Positions 1-9,086 of a stretch of DNA of 54,463 bases are shown piece by piece (the stretch's first letter is position 1; each line of letters starts with the position of its first letter). A program made the position numbers and the translations under genes. Under the pieces are notes generated by a model. It saw only the letters and a list, made by a program, of their open reading frames with translations, was not told the DNA's origin and ran no database searches. Where the stretch lies: positions 1-54,463 of the forward strand of contig OMWP01000011.1 in NCBI GenBank assembly GCA_900314795.1. The letters are read 5' to 3'. The DNA is from an uncultured Eubacteriales bacterium (GTDB lineage Bacteria; Bacillota; Clostridia; Oscillospirales; Acutalibacteraceae).

Positions 1-1
1 G

Positions 2-1195
2 AAGCTGATGGCGGCTCATCTGCTTGAAAGCGGCGTTTCATCCGATCAGATCATTGAGATGAATTTTGAATCCTATGATTTCAAGGATATGACCTCAAAC
101 GGGATTTACGAGTATATCAAATCAAGACTGCTGCCACAAAAAAGAATGTACCTTTTCTTTGACGAGATACAGCGCGTCGAAGCTTGGGAGGATGCCGTCA
201 ACGCACTGCGTGTAGATATCAACTGCGATATTTATATCACCGGCTCTAACGCTTTTCTTCTGTCCTCGGAATACTCCACCTATCTTTCGGGCAGAAGCGT
301 TGAGATCAAAATGCTTACGCTTTCCTTTGCTGAGTTCATAGATTTTCACGGATTTGTAATACGCGAGAGCACAAACGCACTTGGCGGTACACACAGACGC
401 GCTTATGACTCACAGGGCGAAAGCTACGAGCTGAAAGAGCTTTTTGAAGCGTATCTGCGTTTCGGTGGTATGCCCGGTATTGCGGATGTCGGCTTGGATC
501 AGGAGAAAGCGTTAATGCTTCTTGACGGCATTTATTCGACCGTCATCGTGCGCGATATTCTGGAAAGAGAAAAGCGCAGAGGCAGGCGCCAGATAACTGA
601 CGCCGTACTTCTGCGCAAGATTATTCTGTTTTTGGCGGACAATATCGGTAGTTCTATCTCCGTTTCGTCCATCGGAAATACGCTTGTCAACGAGGGTTTG
701 CTCGACGACGGCAGAAAGAACAAACCCAGCGCGCACACCGTTCAGGCGTATGTCAACGCGCTTCTTGAAGCCTATTTTTTCTACGAAATCAAACGCTTTG
801 ACATCAAAGGCAAGGACTATTTGCGCACGCTTGGCAAGTATTATATCGTAGACATCGGACTACGAAACTATCTGCTCGGCTTCCGCAATCGGGACAGCGG
901 ACACATCTTGGAAAACGTTGTTTATTTTGAACTTTTGCGCCGCGGATACGACGTTGCCATAGGCAAACTCGGCGATTTCGAGATTGATTATATCGCTTCA
1001 AACGCTAACGAAAAGATATATTTTCAGGTCACGGAATCCATGAACAGTGAATCCGTTCGGACGCGCGAGCTTGCGCCTTTGCAAAAAATCAAAGACAATT
1101 ATGAGAAGATAATCCTGTCACTCGACACAGGATTGGAGAAAGAATTTGACGGAATCAAGTCGGTCAATGTTATTGATTGGCTGCTTGAATACTAA
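2..1195 (+). CDS. AAA+ ATPase with C-terminal DUF4143 domain, 5' end cut by window
   Basis: The frame is open to the window edge and family members normally carry the Walker A loop just upstream of the first visible residues, so about 30 N-terminal residues are missing. A Walker B strand (YLFFDEIQ) and sensor-1-like ITGSNA follow, typical of the AAA_14 fold. The C-terminal half is DUF4143, with a degenerate PD-(D/E)XK-like core (LENVVYFELL, then FEIDYIA, then YFQVT in place of the usual EVK). These proteins are common in mobile regions of Firmicutes and are suspected NTP-driven DNA- or defence-related proteins; no substrate is known. It is followed by a strong terminator, so it is not co-transcribed with the restriction operon. 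The family call is secure, the function is not. Confidence 0.85.
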   Translation, partial: KLMAAHLLESGVSSDQIIEMNFESYDFKDMTSNGIYEYIKSRLLPQKRMYLFFDEIQRVEAWEDAVNALRVDINCDIYITGSNAFLLSSEYSTYLSGRSVEIKMLTLSFAEFIDFHGFVIRESTNALGGTHRRAYDSQGESYELKELFEAYLRFGGMPGIADVGLDQEKALMLLDGIYSTVIVRDILEREKRRGRRQITDAVLLRKIILFLADNIGSSISVSSIGNTLVNEGLLDDGRKNKPSAHTVQAYVNALLEAYFFYEIKRFDIKGKDYLRTLGKYYIVDIGLRNYLLGFRNRDSGHILENVVYFELLRRGYDVAIGKLGDFEIDYIASNANEKIYFQVTESMNSESVRTRELAPLQKIKDNYEKIILSLDTGLEKEFDGIKSVNVIDWLLEY

Positions 1196-1357
1196 AGAAA
1201 ACCAACAAAATATTTAGTTTTGGATATAAAAATCCAGTTGCCAATCATCACCGAAACACTCCTGCAAACCGTCCTCAAAACCGTCAACATGAAGGTACGA
1301 AGCAAAGAAATTGTTGAGTTAATCATGAAAAGATACGCAATGATTCAAACCAAAATA

Positions 1358-1397
1358 AAAATCGACCTGCGAGGCTCACTTGCAGGTCGATTTTTCT
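1358..1397 (+). terminator. Rho-independent terminator after the AAA/DUF4143 gene
   Basis: A stem of AATCGACCTGC with GCAGGTCGATT around an 11-base loop is followed by a T run. It ends the upstream gene. The rest of the 1196-1598 gap holds no convincing gene; a 65-codon frame there runs through this hairpin and is rejected. A small TTAGGG/CCCTAA hairpin lies near 1427-1443. Confidence 0.8.
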
Positions 1398-1530
1398 TAA
1401 ATGTTTTGAAGTTTTAGGCAAGGGGACTTAGGGTTTCTCCCTAACAAACGTCACTGTTTTTCGCAGAAAGGAGTAAAAACACGCTCGCAAGGGGCAACCT
1501 TGAACCCTATTGTGAAATTTGCATAAAATG

Positions 1531-1559
1531 TTGAAAGATGTCGTGCTTTATGTTAAAAT
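1531..1559 (+). promoter_or_regulatory. Sigma-A type promoter of the hsd operon
   Basis: TTGAAA, a 17-base spacer and TAAAAT end 40 bases before the hsdM start. This is a good match to the vegetative consensus and is the only obvious promoter before hsdM. Confidence 0.7.
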
Positions 1560-1598
1560 GATAAAAGGAAAATTATAACATTTTGGGAGCAATGCATC

Positions 1599-3359
1599 AT
1601 GTCAGATGATAAAATAAAAGTAGTTGGAACAAACATAAGAGAAAAAGCGACGGTTATTTGGAACGTGGCAAATCATCTGTTTGGATATTTCAAGCCGCAT
1701 GAATACGGATTGGTCATTCTTCCGATGACGGTCGTCAAAAGATTTCACGACTGTCTGTTACCCACATGGCAGGCGGTTCAGGATACATACGAAAAGGTAA
1801 AGCACCTCGCGGTCATCGACGGCTTTCTGACGCAAGCCTCGGGTTATCAGTTCTACAACACAAGCAAGTTCACCTTTGACAAGCTGCTTGCCGATCCCGA
1901 GAACATCGAAGCCAACTTCCGCGACTATCTGGCAGGCTTTTCTTCCAATGTACAAGATGTGCTGTCCAAATTCGATTTTGACACAGTGATCAAGCGCGTA
2001 GTCGAGAGCGGCAGCCTTTATCTTGTAATCAAGGAATTCAACTCACCCAACGGCTATCTCGGTCCCGACAAAATCAGCGCGGTTGACTGCGGCTATATCT
2101 TTGAAGATTTGGTTCGCCGCTTTTCCGAGAGTTTCGGAGAAGAAGCCGGAGCGCATTTTACAAGCCGCGATATCATCTATCTGATGACCGACCTCTTGCT
2201 CTGTGACGCTGATTTATCGCACGACGGAAACATCACCGTCTATGATATGACAATGGGTACCTCTCAGATGCTTTCCTGTATGGAGGAGCGCATCCACGAT
2301 TTCAATAAGAACATTGAAGTAACCTGTTTCGGGCAGGAGTTCAATCCTTCTACCTTTGCAATAGCTAAAGCTGACATGATGATACGCGGCGGCGATCCAA
2401 ACAATATGCGGTTCGGCGACACACTCTCCGATGACAAATTCAGCGGCTACACCTTCCGATACTGTATCTCCAATCCTCCGTTCGGCATCGACTGGAAGCG
2501 CGAGAAATCGGCTGTTGAGAACGAGCATAAAAAGGGCGAACAAGGTCGCTTTTCACCGGGCTTGCCGAAGATTTCCGACGGACAGCAGCTCTTTTTGCTC
2601 AACGGTCTTTCCAAGATGGCTCCCGACGGTAAGATGGCAATCATCCAGAACGGCTCGCCGCTTTTTTCGGGCGACGCCGAGAGCGGTCCCAGTGAGATTC
2701 GCCGCTATGTACTGGAAAACGACTGGCTCGACGCGATCGTACAGCTCAGCACCGACCAGTTTATGAATACGGGTATTTCCACCTATATTTGGGTATGCTC
2801 CAAGAACAAGCCCACCTATCGCGCCGGCAAGGTGCAGTTGATTGACGCGAGCCACTGCTATGAGCCGCGCCGCAAAAGCATCGGTACCAAGCGCAACGAT
2901 ATTACCGACCTTTGCCGCAAATTGATTGTGCAGGCATACGGCGATTTCAAAAATGATGAAATATACGGCGACAAAAACGGCGTGTATTGTCACAGCAAGA
3001 TTTTTAATTCCGAGGAATTCGGCTATTATAAAATCACGGTAGAGCGCCCACAGCGCGACGAAAACGGCGAGATTGTCAAGAAGAAGGGCAAGCCCGTTGC
3101 AGATACCAAGCTCCGCGATACCGAGAACGTGCCCATGACAGACGACATTCAGGCGTATTTTGAGCGCGAGGTACTGCCTTACGCACCCGACGCATGGATA
3201 GACAAGAAGAAAACTAAGGTCGGCTATGAAATCCCCATGACGCGCTATTTCTACGAGTATCAGCCGCCCGAGCCTGTGGAGAGCATTGTTGAGCGTATTA
3301 ATGCTCTCGAACAGGAGATAGCAATCAATCTACAATCACTATTTAGCAAGGAGGAATAA
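1599..3359 (+). CDS. hsdM: Type I restriction-modification system, modification subunit HsdM
   Basis: N6-adenine DNA methyltransferase subunit of a type I complex; with HsdS it methylates the host recognition site using S-adenosylmethionine. At 586 aa it is of usual length. The SAM-binding motif I is the variant YDMTMGTSQML near residue 215, and the catalytic NPPF motif (NPPFGIDW) lies near residue 292. The helical N-terminal HsdM domain precedes them, and the C-terminus carries the helical extension expected to contact HsdS. The ATG follows GGGAG at good distance. It is first in an operon with the small gene at 3362, hsdS, a zinc-ribbon gene and hsdR. Its base composition resembles the chromosome and hsdR, unlike the AT-rich genes between them. 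Confidence 0.95.
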   Translation: MSDDKIKVVGTNIREKATVIWNVANHLFGYFKPHEYGLVILPMTVVKRFHDCLLPTWQAVQDTYEKVKHLAVIDGFLTQASGYQFYNTSKFTFDKLLADPENIEANFRDYLAGFSSNVQDVLSKFDFDTVIKRVVESGSLYLVIKEFNSPNGYLGPDKISAVDCGYIFEDLVRRFSESFGEEAGAHFTSRDIIYLMTDLLLCDADLSHDGNITVYDMTMGTSQMLSCMEERIHDFNKNIEVTCFGQEFNPSTFAIAKADMMIRGGDPNNMRFGDTLSDDKFSGYTFRYCISNPPFGIDWKREKSAVENEHKKGEQGRFSPGLPKISDGQQLFLLNGLSKMAPDGKMAIIQNGSPLFSGDAESGPSEIRRYVLENDWLDAIVQLSTDQFMNTGISTYIWVCSKNKPTYRAGKVQLIDASHCYEPRRKSIGTKRNDITDLCRKLIVQAYGDFKNDEIYGDKNGVYCHSKIFNSEEFGYYKITVERPQRDENGEIVKKKGKPVADTKLRDTENVPMTDDIQAYFEREVLPYAPDAWIDKKKTKVGYEIPMTRYFYEYQPPEPVESIVERINALEQEIAINLQSLFSKEE

Positions 3360-3361
3360 TA

Positions 3362-3700
3362 GTGAAAGACTATTTGCCGTATATTGTTTCTGTTTTAACT
3401 GCTCTCATCTCTTTTTTAGCTTCTTTATGGATAAACAAAAAGAACAATAAAGCTGAAATAGAAAAAATGAAACTTGAACATGAGCAAATAACGGAAAGAA
3501 ATAAACAAGAGCAAGATGCTCGTATTGCTCAACTTGAAAAAGAGTATGCGCTAAAAGCTGGGACTGAAATTGTTACGGATTTTACAAAGCAAACAGTTGA
3601 GGCGTTATACTCAACAGAAACAGTAAAGCAAGAACTCAACAAGCAGACATTTAACTCATTTAAGAATAAAAAGATTAGCGGCAAAGGAAAAAAGAAATGA
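3362..3700 (+). CDS. Small membrane-anchored coiled-coil protein inside the type I R-M operon
   Basis: I do not recognise a family. The 112-aa product starts at GTG behind a strong AAGGAGG, two bases after the hsdM stop, and its end overlaps the hsdS start (ATGA), so it is translationally coupled to both. Residues 4-24 form one hydrophobic segment (YIVSVLTALISFLASLWI). It is followed by a charged, Glu/Lys-rich stretch to about residue 65 with coiled-coil character, and a very basic tail (GKGKKK). It is AT-rich relative to hsdM. It could tether the restriction complex to the membrane or be a small regulator; both are guesses from topology and position. Confidence 0.8.
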   Translation: MKDYLPYIVSVLTALISFLASLWINKKNNKAEIEKMKLEHEQITERNKQEQDARIAQLEKEYALKAGTEIVTDFTKQTVEALYSTETVKQELNKQTFNSFKNKKISGKGKKK

Positions 3701-4989
3701 GATTAATGCAAAACAGCGGGATTGAATGGATTGGCGAGATTCCGAAAGAGTGGACAATAAACTCTATCTCTCAATTGTTTTCACAAGTAAAGAACAAAAA
3801 TACAGATTTGCAAGAAACCAACCTGCTTTCACTTAGCTATGGAAAAATAAAAAGAAAAAACATAGAAACGACAGATGGTTTGTTACCTGAAAGCTTTGAC
3901 GGATATAACATTGTTGAATCGAATGACATAGTGTTGAGATTGACAGACCTACAAAACGACCATAAAAGCTTAAGGGTAGGATTAGTTACTGAAAGAGGTA
4001 TTATTACATCTGCTTATTTGACTATTAGAAACCACAGTGAATCTATAGCTAAATATCTATACTTTTACCTTCATGCATTTGATATTTCAAAAGGCTTTTA
4101 CGGAATGGGAGCAGGAGTGAGACAAGGCTTAAATTGGGATGGAATAAAATGGTTAAAAATACTTTCTCCATCAATTCCAGAACAACAAGCAATTGCCGAC
4201 TTCCTCGTCACCCAATGTGCCCATATTGATTCCGTCATAGAGAAAACCCGCGCCGCTATTGAGGAATACAAGCGGCTGAAACAGTCCGTCATCACCCAAG
4301 CCGTCACCAAAGGCATTCGCCCCAACCGCGAAATGAAAGACAGCGGAATTGAGTGGATTGGGGAAATACCTACGGAGTGGAGATTATCAAAGATAAAAGT
4401 AGGAGTAACAAAAGTTGGTAGTGGTAAAACACCGTCAGGCGGAGCAGATGTTTACTCTGATGAAGGGGTTCTGTTTTTACGAAGTCAAAACATATACGAT
4501 ACAGGACTTATACTTGATCCGCCAACATATATTCCATCTGAAATACATGAAGAAATGAAAAATACGCGTGTTGTACCTAATGATGTTTTGCTGAACATAA
4601 CTGGTGGCTCAATTGGAAGGTGCTGTATTTTTTTATCAGAATTTGCAGAAGCCAATGTTAATCAGCACGTAAGTATAATAAGAGTTATCAAAGATATTTT
4701 TATTCCAGAGTTCATGCATCTATATTGGGTTTCATATCTGGGAAAGATGTCTATTCAACTATATCAAACAGGCGGAAACAGAGAAGGAATGACAGCGGAA
4801 GCAATAAAAAATTCCCCTATCCCAATCCCATCAATACCCGAACAATCCGAAATTGTCGCCTATCTCAACGAAAAAACTGCCGCAATTGATTCTCTTATCC
4901 AAAAGAAAGAACAGCTCATTTCAGAGCTGGAAGCCTATAAAAAATCACTGATTTATGAATATGTTACAGGAAAGAAAGAGGTAAAATAA
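3697..4989 (+). CDS. hsdS: Type I restriction-modification system, specificity subunit HsdS
   Basis: The DNA-recognition subunit, 430 aa, with the classic two-repeat layout. Each half begins with a conserved GIEWIGEIP.EW box (near residues 7 and 218), followed by a target recognition domain. Each ends with an IPEQ..I..(Y/F)L box and a long helical spacer (SVIEKTRAAIEEYKRLKQS, and the SLIQKKEQLISELEAYKKS region). Both recognition domains are AT-rich while the central spacer is GC-richer, a mosaic that suggests exchange of recognition domains. The start overlaps the upstream gene (ATGA), and the next gene follows directly at the stop. Target sequence cannot be predicted here. Confidence 0.95.
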   Translation: MRLMQNSGIEWIGEIPKEWTINSISQLFSQVKNKNTDLQETNLLSLSYGKIKRKNIETTDGLLPESFDGYNIVESNDIVLRLTDLQNDHKSLRVGLVTERGIITSAYLTIRNHSESIAKYLYFYLHAFDISKGFYGMGAGVRQGLNWDGIKWLKILSPSIPEQQAIADFLVTQCAHIDSVIEKTRAAIEEYKRLKQSVITQAVTKGIRPNREMKDSGIEWIGEIPTEWRLSKIKVGVTKVGSGKTPSGGADVYSDEGVLFLRSQNIYDTGLILDPPTYIPSEIHEEMKNTRVVPNDVLLNITGGSIGRCCIFLSEFAEANVNQHVSIIRVIKDIFIPEFMHLYWVSYLGKMSIQLYQTGGNREGMTAEAIKNSPIPIPSIPEQSEIVAYLNEKTAAIDSLIQKKEQLISELEAYKKSLIYEYVTGKKEVK

Positions 4990-5973
4990 GTGATAACAAT
5001 TCCTACTACTGTTCTTGCAGATGAGAACGGATACTATGATAGAGAATGCCCTAATAAAGACTGTCTATACTCTTTCAAGATATTAATGAAAGATTGGAAA
5101 GAAAAAGTATCTGACGACGAAGTCCATTGCCCGATGTGCGGTCATGTAGATTCTTCTGATAAGTGGTGGACTCAATATCAACTTGACCAAATAAGAGAAA
5201 ATGCTGCAAATTATGCAAGAAGTTATATTTTAGGAGAATTAGACAGAACATTTAAGGATTTAGAAAGAAGTACAAGAAGGAATAAATATGTGCGTTTTTC
5301 TTATAAACCAAGCAGCAGAGTGTCGTTTGTAAACAATCCAATTGGGCAGAGTAAAAAATGGGAAACAGAAATATGTTGTGAAAAATGTGGGACACACTAT
5401 AGTGTAATTGGTTCAGCATACTTCTGTCCTTGCTGTGGGTATAATTCTGCTGTTAATTCATTTAACGATTCTTTGGATAGTATACAAAAAATGTTGGAAT
5501 CATTACGTGAAATGAAAGTGCTTTTAATTGATAAATATAACAAAGATACCGCTGAAACTATGTGTAGAAGCCTTCTTGAAAGCAGTATAGGCGATATTGT
5601 ATCAGCATTTCAGAAATTTGCAGCATGCAAATACGAAGAAATAAGCGGAAAGCCAGCACGAGTTAATGATTTTCAGATTGTTGACAAAGGAAGCAATCTA
5701 TTTGAACAGGAAACCGGAAACAAATACAGTGATTGGCTTACCACTTCTGAGTTGGATTTTATGACTATCATGTTCCAGAAAAGACATCTCCTTGAGCACA
5801 ACAATGGCATGGTAGACCAGAAATACATTGATAAGTCCGGAGACACAAGTTACAATTTGGGGCAAAGAATTGTTGTAAAAGAAAAAGACGCTTATACATT
5901 GTTAAATATTATCAGAAAATTAGGGAATGAAATAATCAAATTGAACTCTGGTGGTGAATCAAGTGCCCATTAA
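4990..5973 (+). CDS. Zinc-ribbon protein with HEPN-like C-terminus, between hsdS and hsdR
   Basis: A 327-aa protein starting at GTG immediately after the hsdS stop. Two zinc-ribbon-like Cys clusters are visible: CPNKDC with HCPMCGH (near residues 20 and 46), and CCEKCG with FCPCCGY (near 129 and 145). The C-terminal third is all-helical and contains KRHLLEHNNGMVDQKYI near residue 263. This has an R-x4-H motif followed by the N.G.vd..Y pattern seen in HEPN domains, many of which are RNases. Position between hsdS and hsdR is that of prrC, the HEPN anticodon nuclease of the E. coli prr locus, but the ABC-ATPase part of PrrC is absent. The gene is AT-rich. RNase activity is inference; a structural HEPN domain without catalysis is the alternative. 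Confidence 0.75.
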   Translation: MITIPTTVLADENGYYDRECPNKDCLYSFKILMKDWKEKVSDDEVHCPMCGHVDSSDKWWTQYQLDQIRENAANYARSYILGELDRTFKDLERSTRRNKYVRFSYKPSSRVSFVNNPIGQSKKWETEICCEKCGTHYSVIGSAYFCPCCGYNSAVNSFNDSLDSIQKMLESLREMKVLLIDKYNKDTAETMCRSLLESSIGDIVSAFQKFAACKYEEISGKPARVNDFQIVDKGSNLFEQETGNKYSDWLTTSELDFMTIMFQKRHLLEHNNGMVDQKYIDKSGDTSYNLGQRIVVKEKDAYTLLNIIRKLGNEIIKLNSGGESSAH

Positions 5974-8953
5974 TGAAACCAACGAAAAACGCTTTGAGTC
6001 CGATATTGAATCGGCTCTGCTCTCTCCTGCGGGCGGTTATGTCAAAGGCGAAGATATTTATGACCCCAAGTCCCGACTGTTTGTCGATACGCTGATCGAC
6101 TTTATCCAAAGAACGCAGCCGAAGGAGTGGGTGCGGTTTGCGAATACCAACAAGGTCAATACCATTGAAAAATTCTGCAATTCCTTCAACAACGCATGCG
6201 ATATGTACGGTCTCCTCCATGTTCTGCGCCACGGCTTCAAGCACAGGGGAATCACCTTCCGCGTTTGCTATTTCAAGCCCGAATCCACGCTGAACCAGAC
6301 AGCAGCAACACAGTATGCTGCTAACCATATTGCGGTTTATCGCCAGTGGTATTACAGCAGTGACAGCAAAAAGAGCGTAGATATGGTGCTCGTGCTCAAC
6401 GGTATTCCTGTCTTTGCCTTTGAACTGAAAAATCAGTACACCGGGCAAACAGTAGACAACGCCAAGCGTCAATGGATGTATGACCGCGATCCGCGCGAGC
6501 TCTGCTTTCAATTCAACAAGCGCATTTTAGGTTACTTCGCCGTTGACCACACCGAGGTGTGGATGACAACGCAGCTTGCAGGGAAAAACACTTATTTCCT
6601 GCCGTTCAATCAGGGCAGTAACGGTGCAGGACGTGACGGCGGCAAGGGCAATCCGGCAAACCACGACGGATATCCGACCGCCTATTTGTGGGAACAGGTC
6701 TTTCAAAAAGACAGCATGATGGATATTATCCAAAAATTCATCCATCTGCAAAAGCAGGACGGCAAAAAGCCGCGCCTGATATTTCCTCGTTATCATCAGC
6801 TAGACGTTGTGCGAAAGCTGATTGCCGATGTATCGCAAAACGGTACGGGACAAAACTACCTTATTCAGCACTCCGCAGGCTCGGGCAAATCCAACTCCAT
6901 CGCGTGGACGGCATATCGACTTGCTTCTCTGCATGACAGCGACAACAACGCCGTATTTTCAAGCGTTATTGTCGTTACAGACCGAACCGTCCTCGACGCA
7001 CAGTTGCAAGAGACAATTTCGGGCTTTGACCACACCCTCGGCGCGGTTGAGACAATCGGAGAAAAGAAAACCAGCCGCGACCTGCTCAACGCTGTGAACG
7101 CGGGCGCGAGAATCATTGTCACAACACTGCAAAAATTTCCAGTGATTTATCAGGAGGTTGACAAAGCGAACGGCAGAAACTACGCCGTAATCGTTGACGA
7201 AGCACACTCCTCCCAGACGGGAACTTCCGCTCTGAAATTAAAAGCCGCCCTTGCCGACACCGAGGACGCGCTGCGTGAGTATGCGGAAATCGAGGGCAAA
7301 GCTGAGGCTGAGGTTGACCCGGAGGATAAACTCGTTCGTGAGCTTATCACACATGGAAAGCACAAGAATCTTAGCTTCTTTGCCTTTACAGCTACGCCAA
7401 AAGGAACTACTCTTGAAATGTTTGGAACAGAGTACGAGGACGGCAGTTTTCATCCATTCCATATATATAGTATGCGGCAGGCTATCGAGGAAGGATTCAT
7501 CCTTGATGTTTTGCAAAACTATATGACTTATAATACCTGCTTTAAAATAGCGAAAACTATCGAGGATAACCCTGACGTACCGGCAAGCCGTGCGGCAAAG
7601 CTGATCCGCAAGTTCGAGCAGTTGCATCCCTATAACATCAGTCAAAAGGCGAAAATTATCGTTGAAACCTATCTCAGCACCACACGCTATAAAATCGGTG
7701 GCAAGGGTAAGATGATGGTTATTACTTCCTCTCGTCTAGCTGCGGTGCGCTATTATCATGAGTGCAAACGCTATATCGAGGAACAGGGCTATGATGATAT
7801 CGGCGTTCTGGTAGCGTTCTCCGGCGCGGTTAATGACGGCGGCGAGGAATACACCGAACCCAAGCTGAACGTCCGTGCTGACGGCTCACATATCGGTGAA
7901 TCGCAGACAAAAGCGGAGTTCCACGAGAATTTCCATGTGTTGATTGTCGCAGAGAAGTATCAGACAGGCTTTGACGAGCCGCTACTGCATACGATGATTG
8001 TAGATAAAAAGCTCCGCGGCGTAAAGGCGGTGCAGACGCTTTCTCGACTCAACCGCACCTGCCCGGGCAAGATTGACACATTTGTGCTTGACTTCATCAA
8101 TACACAAGAAGAAATACAGGATGCGTTTCAGCCCTTCTATCAGGAAACCATGCTTGAAAAAGAGGTCAACGCTGATCTGCTTTATCAGGTACAGCATGAG
8201 CTGCGCGGTTACGCTGTTTATTCCGTTGACGACGTAAACGCTTTCTGCGATGAGTATTTCAAGGACGGCAATCAGGATGATCGCGCGATGGGTCGCATGA
8301 CGAGCGTTTTGAAGCCGGTCGCCGACAGGTATAACGATTTGTCAGCCGACGAGCGGTATCAGTTCAGAAGACTTTGCCGCAGCCTGAAAAAGTGGTATGG
8401 CTACATTTCTCAGGTCGTGCGCATGTTTGACGTTGAACTGCACAAGGAGTATGTGTTTATCTGTTATCTTCTCGGACTGCTGCCGCCCGGCGAGATCGAA
8501 AAGCTCGACCTTGACGGCAAATTGAAGCTCGAATACTACAAGCTGCAAAAGACCTTTGAGGGCGAAATCAAACTGAAAAAGGAAACCGGCACTTTTACTC
8601 CGGCAACAGCCAAGGGCGCGACCAAGCCCGAGGAAAAAGAACCGCTCGACGAGATCATCGATAAAATCAACGAGCAGTACAAGGGTATTTTCACCGACGC
8701 TGACAGAGTGATGGTAGACGTGCTCAAAACCGTCCTCATGCGCGACGAGCACCTGAAACGAAATGCCAAGACCTCTGACCCGAGGATATTTGCGGAGAGT
8801 ATCTTTCCCAAAGCGTTTGGCACTGCCGCACAGAACAGCTATATGGAATCGCAGGACGCTTTTTCTTCGTTATTTGCCAATCAAGCCAAATACAACGCGA
8901 TCATGCATGCACTTAGTTCGATTATTTATCGGGAAATGAGGACGGGGCAATGA
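5963..8953 (+). CDS. hsdR: Type I restriction endonuclease, HsdR motor/nuclease subunit
   Basis: ATP-driven translocase and endonuclease of the type I complex, about 996 aa. The N-terminal PD-(D/E)XK nuclease shows VDMVLVLNGIPVFAFELK (catalytic D, E and K near residues 140-155). The SF2 motor follows: Walker A HSAGSGKS near 302, DEAH box VDEAHSSQ near 410, motif III FTATPKG near 474, and the second RecA lobe with the QTLSRLNRTC motif VI. The GTG at 5963 gives the family N-terminus (MPINETNEKRF); GTGs at 5951 and 5954 are in frame alternatives. It overlaps the previous gene by about 11 bases. All motifs are intact, so the system should be able to cut. Confidence 0.95.
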   Translation: MPINETNEKRFESDIESALLSPAGGYVKGEDIYDPKSRLFVDTLIDFIQRTQPKEWVRFANTNKVNTIEKFCNSFNNACDMYGLLHVLRHGFKHRGITFRVCYFKPESTLNQTAATQYAANHIAVYRQWYYSSDSKKSVDMVLVLNGIPVFAFELKNQYTGQTVDNAKRQWMYDRDPRELCFQFNKRILGYFAVDHTEVWMTTQLAGKNTYFLPFNQGSNGAGRDGGKGNPANHDGYPTAYLWEQVFQKDSMMDIIQKFIHLQKQDGKKPRLIFPRYHQLDVVRKLIADVSQNGTGQNYLIQHSAGSGKSNSIAWTAYRLASLHDSDNNAVFSSVIVVTDRTVLDAQLQETISGFDHTLGAVETIGEKKTSRDLLNAVNAGARIIVTTLQKFPVIYQEVDKANGRNYAVIVDEAHSSQTGTSALKLKAALADTEDALREYAEIEGKAEAEVDPEDKLVRELITHGKHKNLSFFAFTATPKGTTLEMFGTEYEDGSFHPFHIYSMRQAIEEGFILDVLQNYMTYNTCFKIAKTIEDNPDVPASRAAKLIRKFEQLHPYNISQKAKIIVETYLSTTRYKIGGKGKMMVITSSRLAAVRYYHECKRYIEEQGYDDIGVLVAFSGAVNDGGEEYTEPKLNVRADGSHIGESQTKAEFHENFHVLIVAEKYQTGFDEPLLHTMIVDKKLRGVKAVQTLSRLNRTCPGKIDTFVLDFINTQEEIQDAFQPFYQETMLEKEVNADLLYQVQHELRGYAVYSVDDVNAFCDEYFKDGNQDDRAMGRMTSVLKPVADRYNDLSADERYQFRRLCRSLKKWYGYISQVVRMFDVELHKEYVFICYLLGLLPPGEIEKLDLDGKLKLEYYKLQKTFEGEIKLKKETGTFTPATAKGATKPEEKEPLDEIIDKINEQYKGIFTDADRVMVDVLKTVLMRDEHLKRNAKTSDPRIFAESIFPKAFGTAAQNSYMESQDAFSSLFANQAKYNAIMHALSSIIYREMRTGQ

Positions 8954-9086
8954 TTTTGTTTAAATTGAGTAGGATTACTAGTCCTGGTTATCCATATGAC
9001 TTTTCATATGAAGAAATTTAGGGGATTTTCCGTTCTTCATAAAATTAGAATAATTGCATTCAGCACAGATGACTGAAGGAATAAAT

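Noticed and set aside
1220-1417. 65-codon plus-strand frame between the AAA/DUF4143 gene and hsdM
   Set aside because: It reads through the terminator hairpin, lacks a ribosome site and resembles nothing known.
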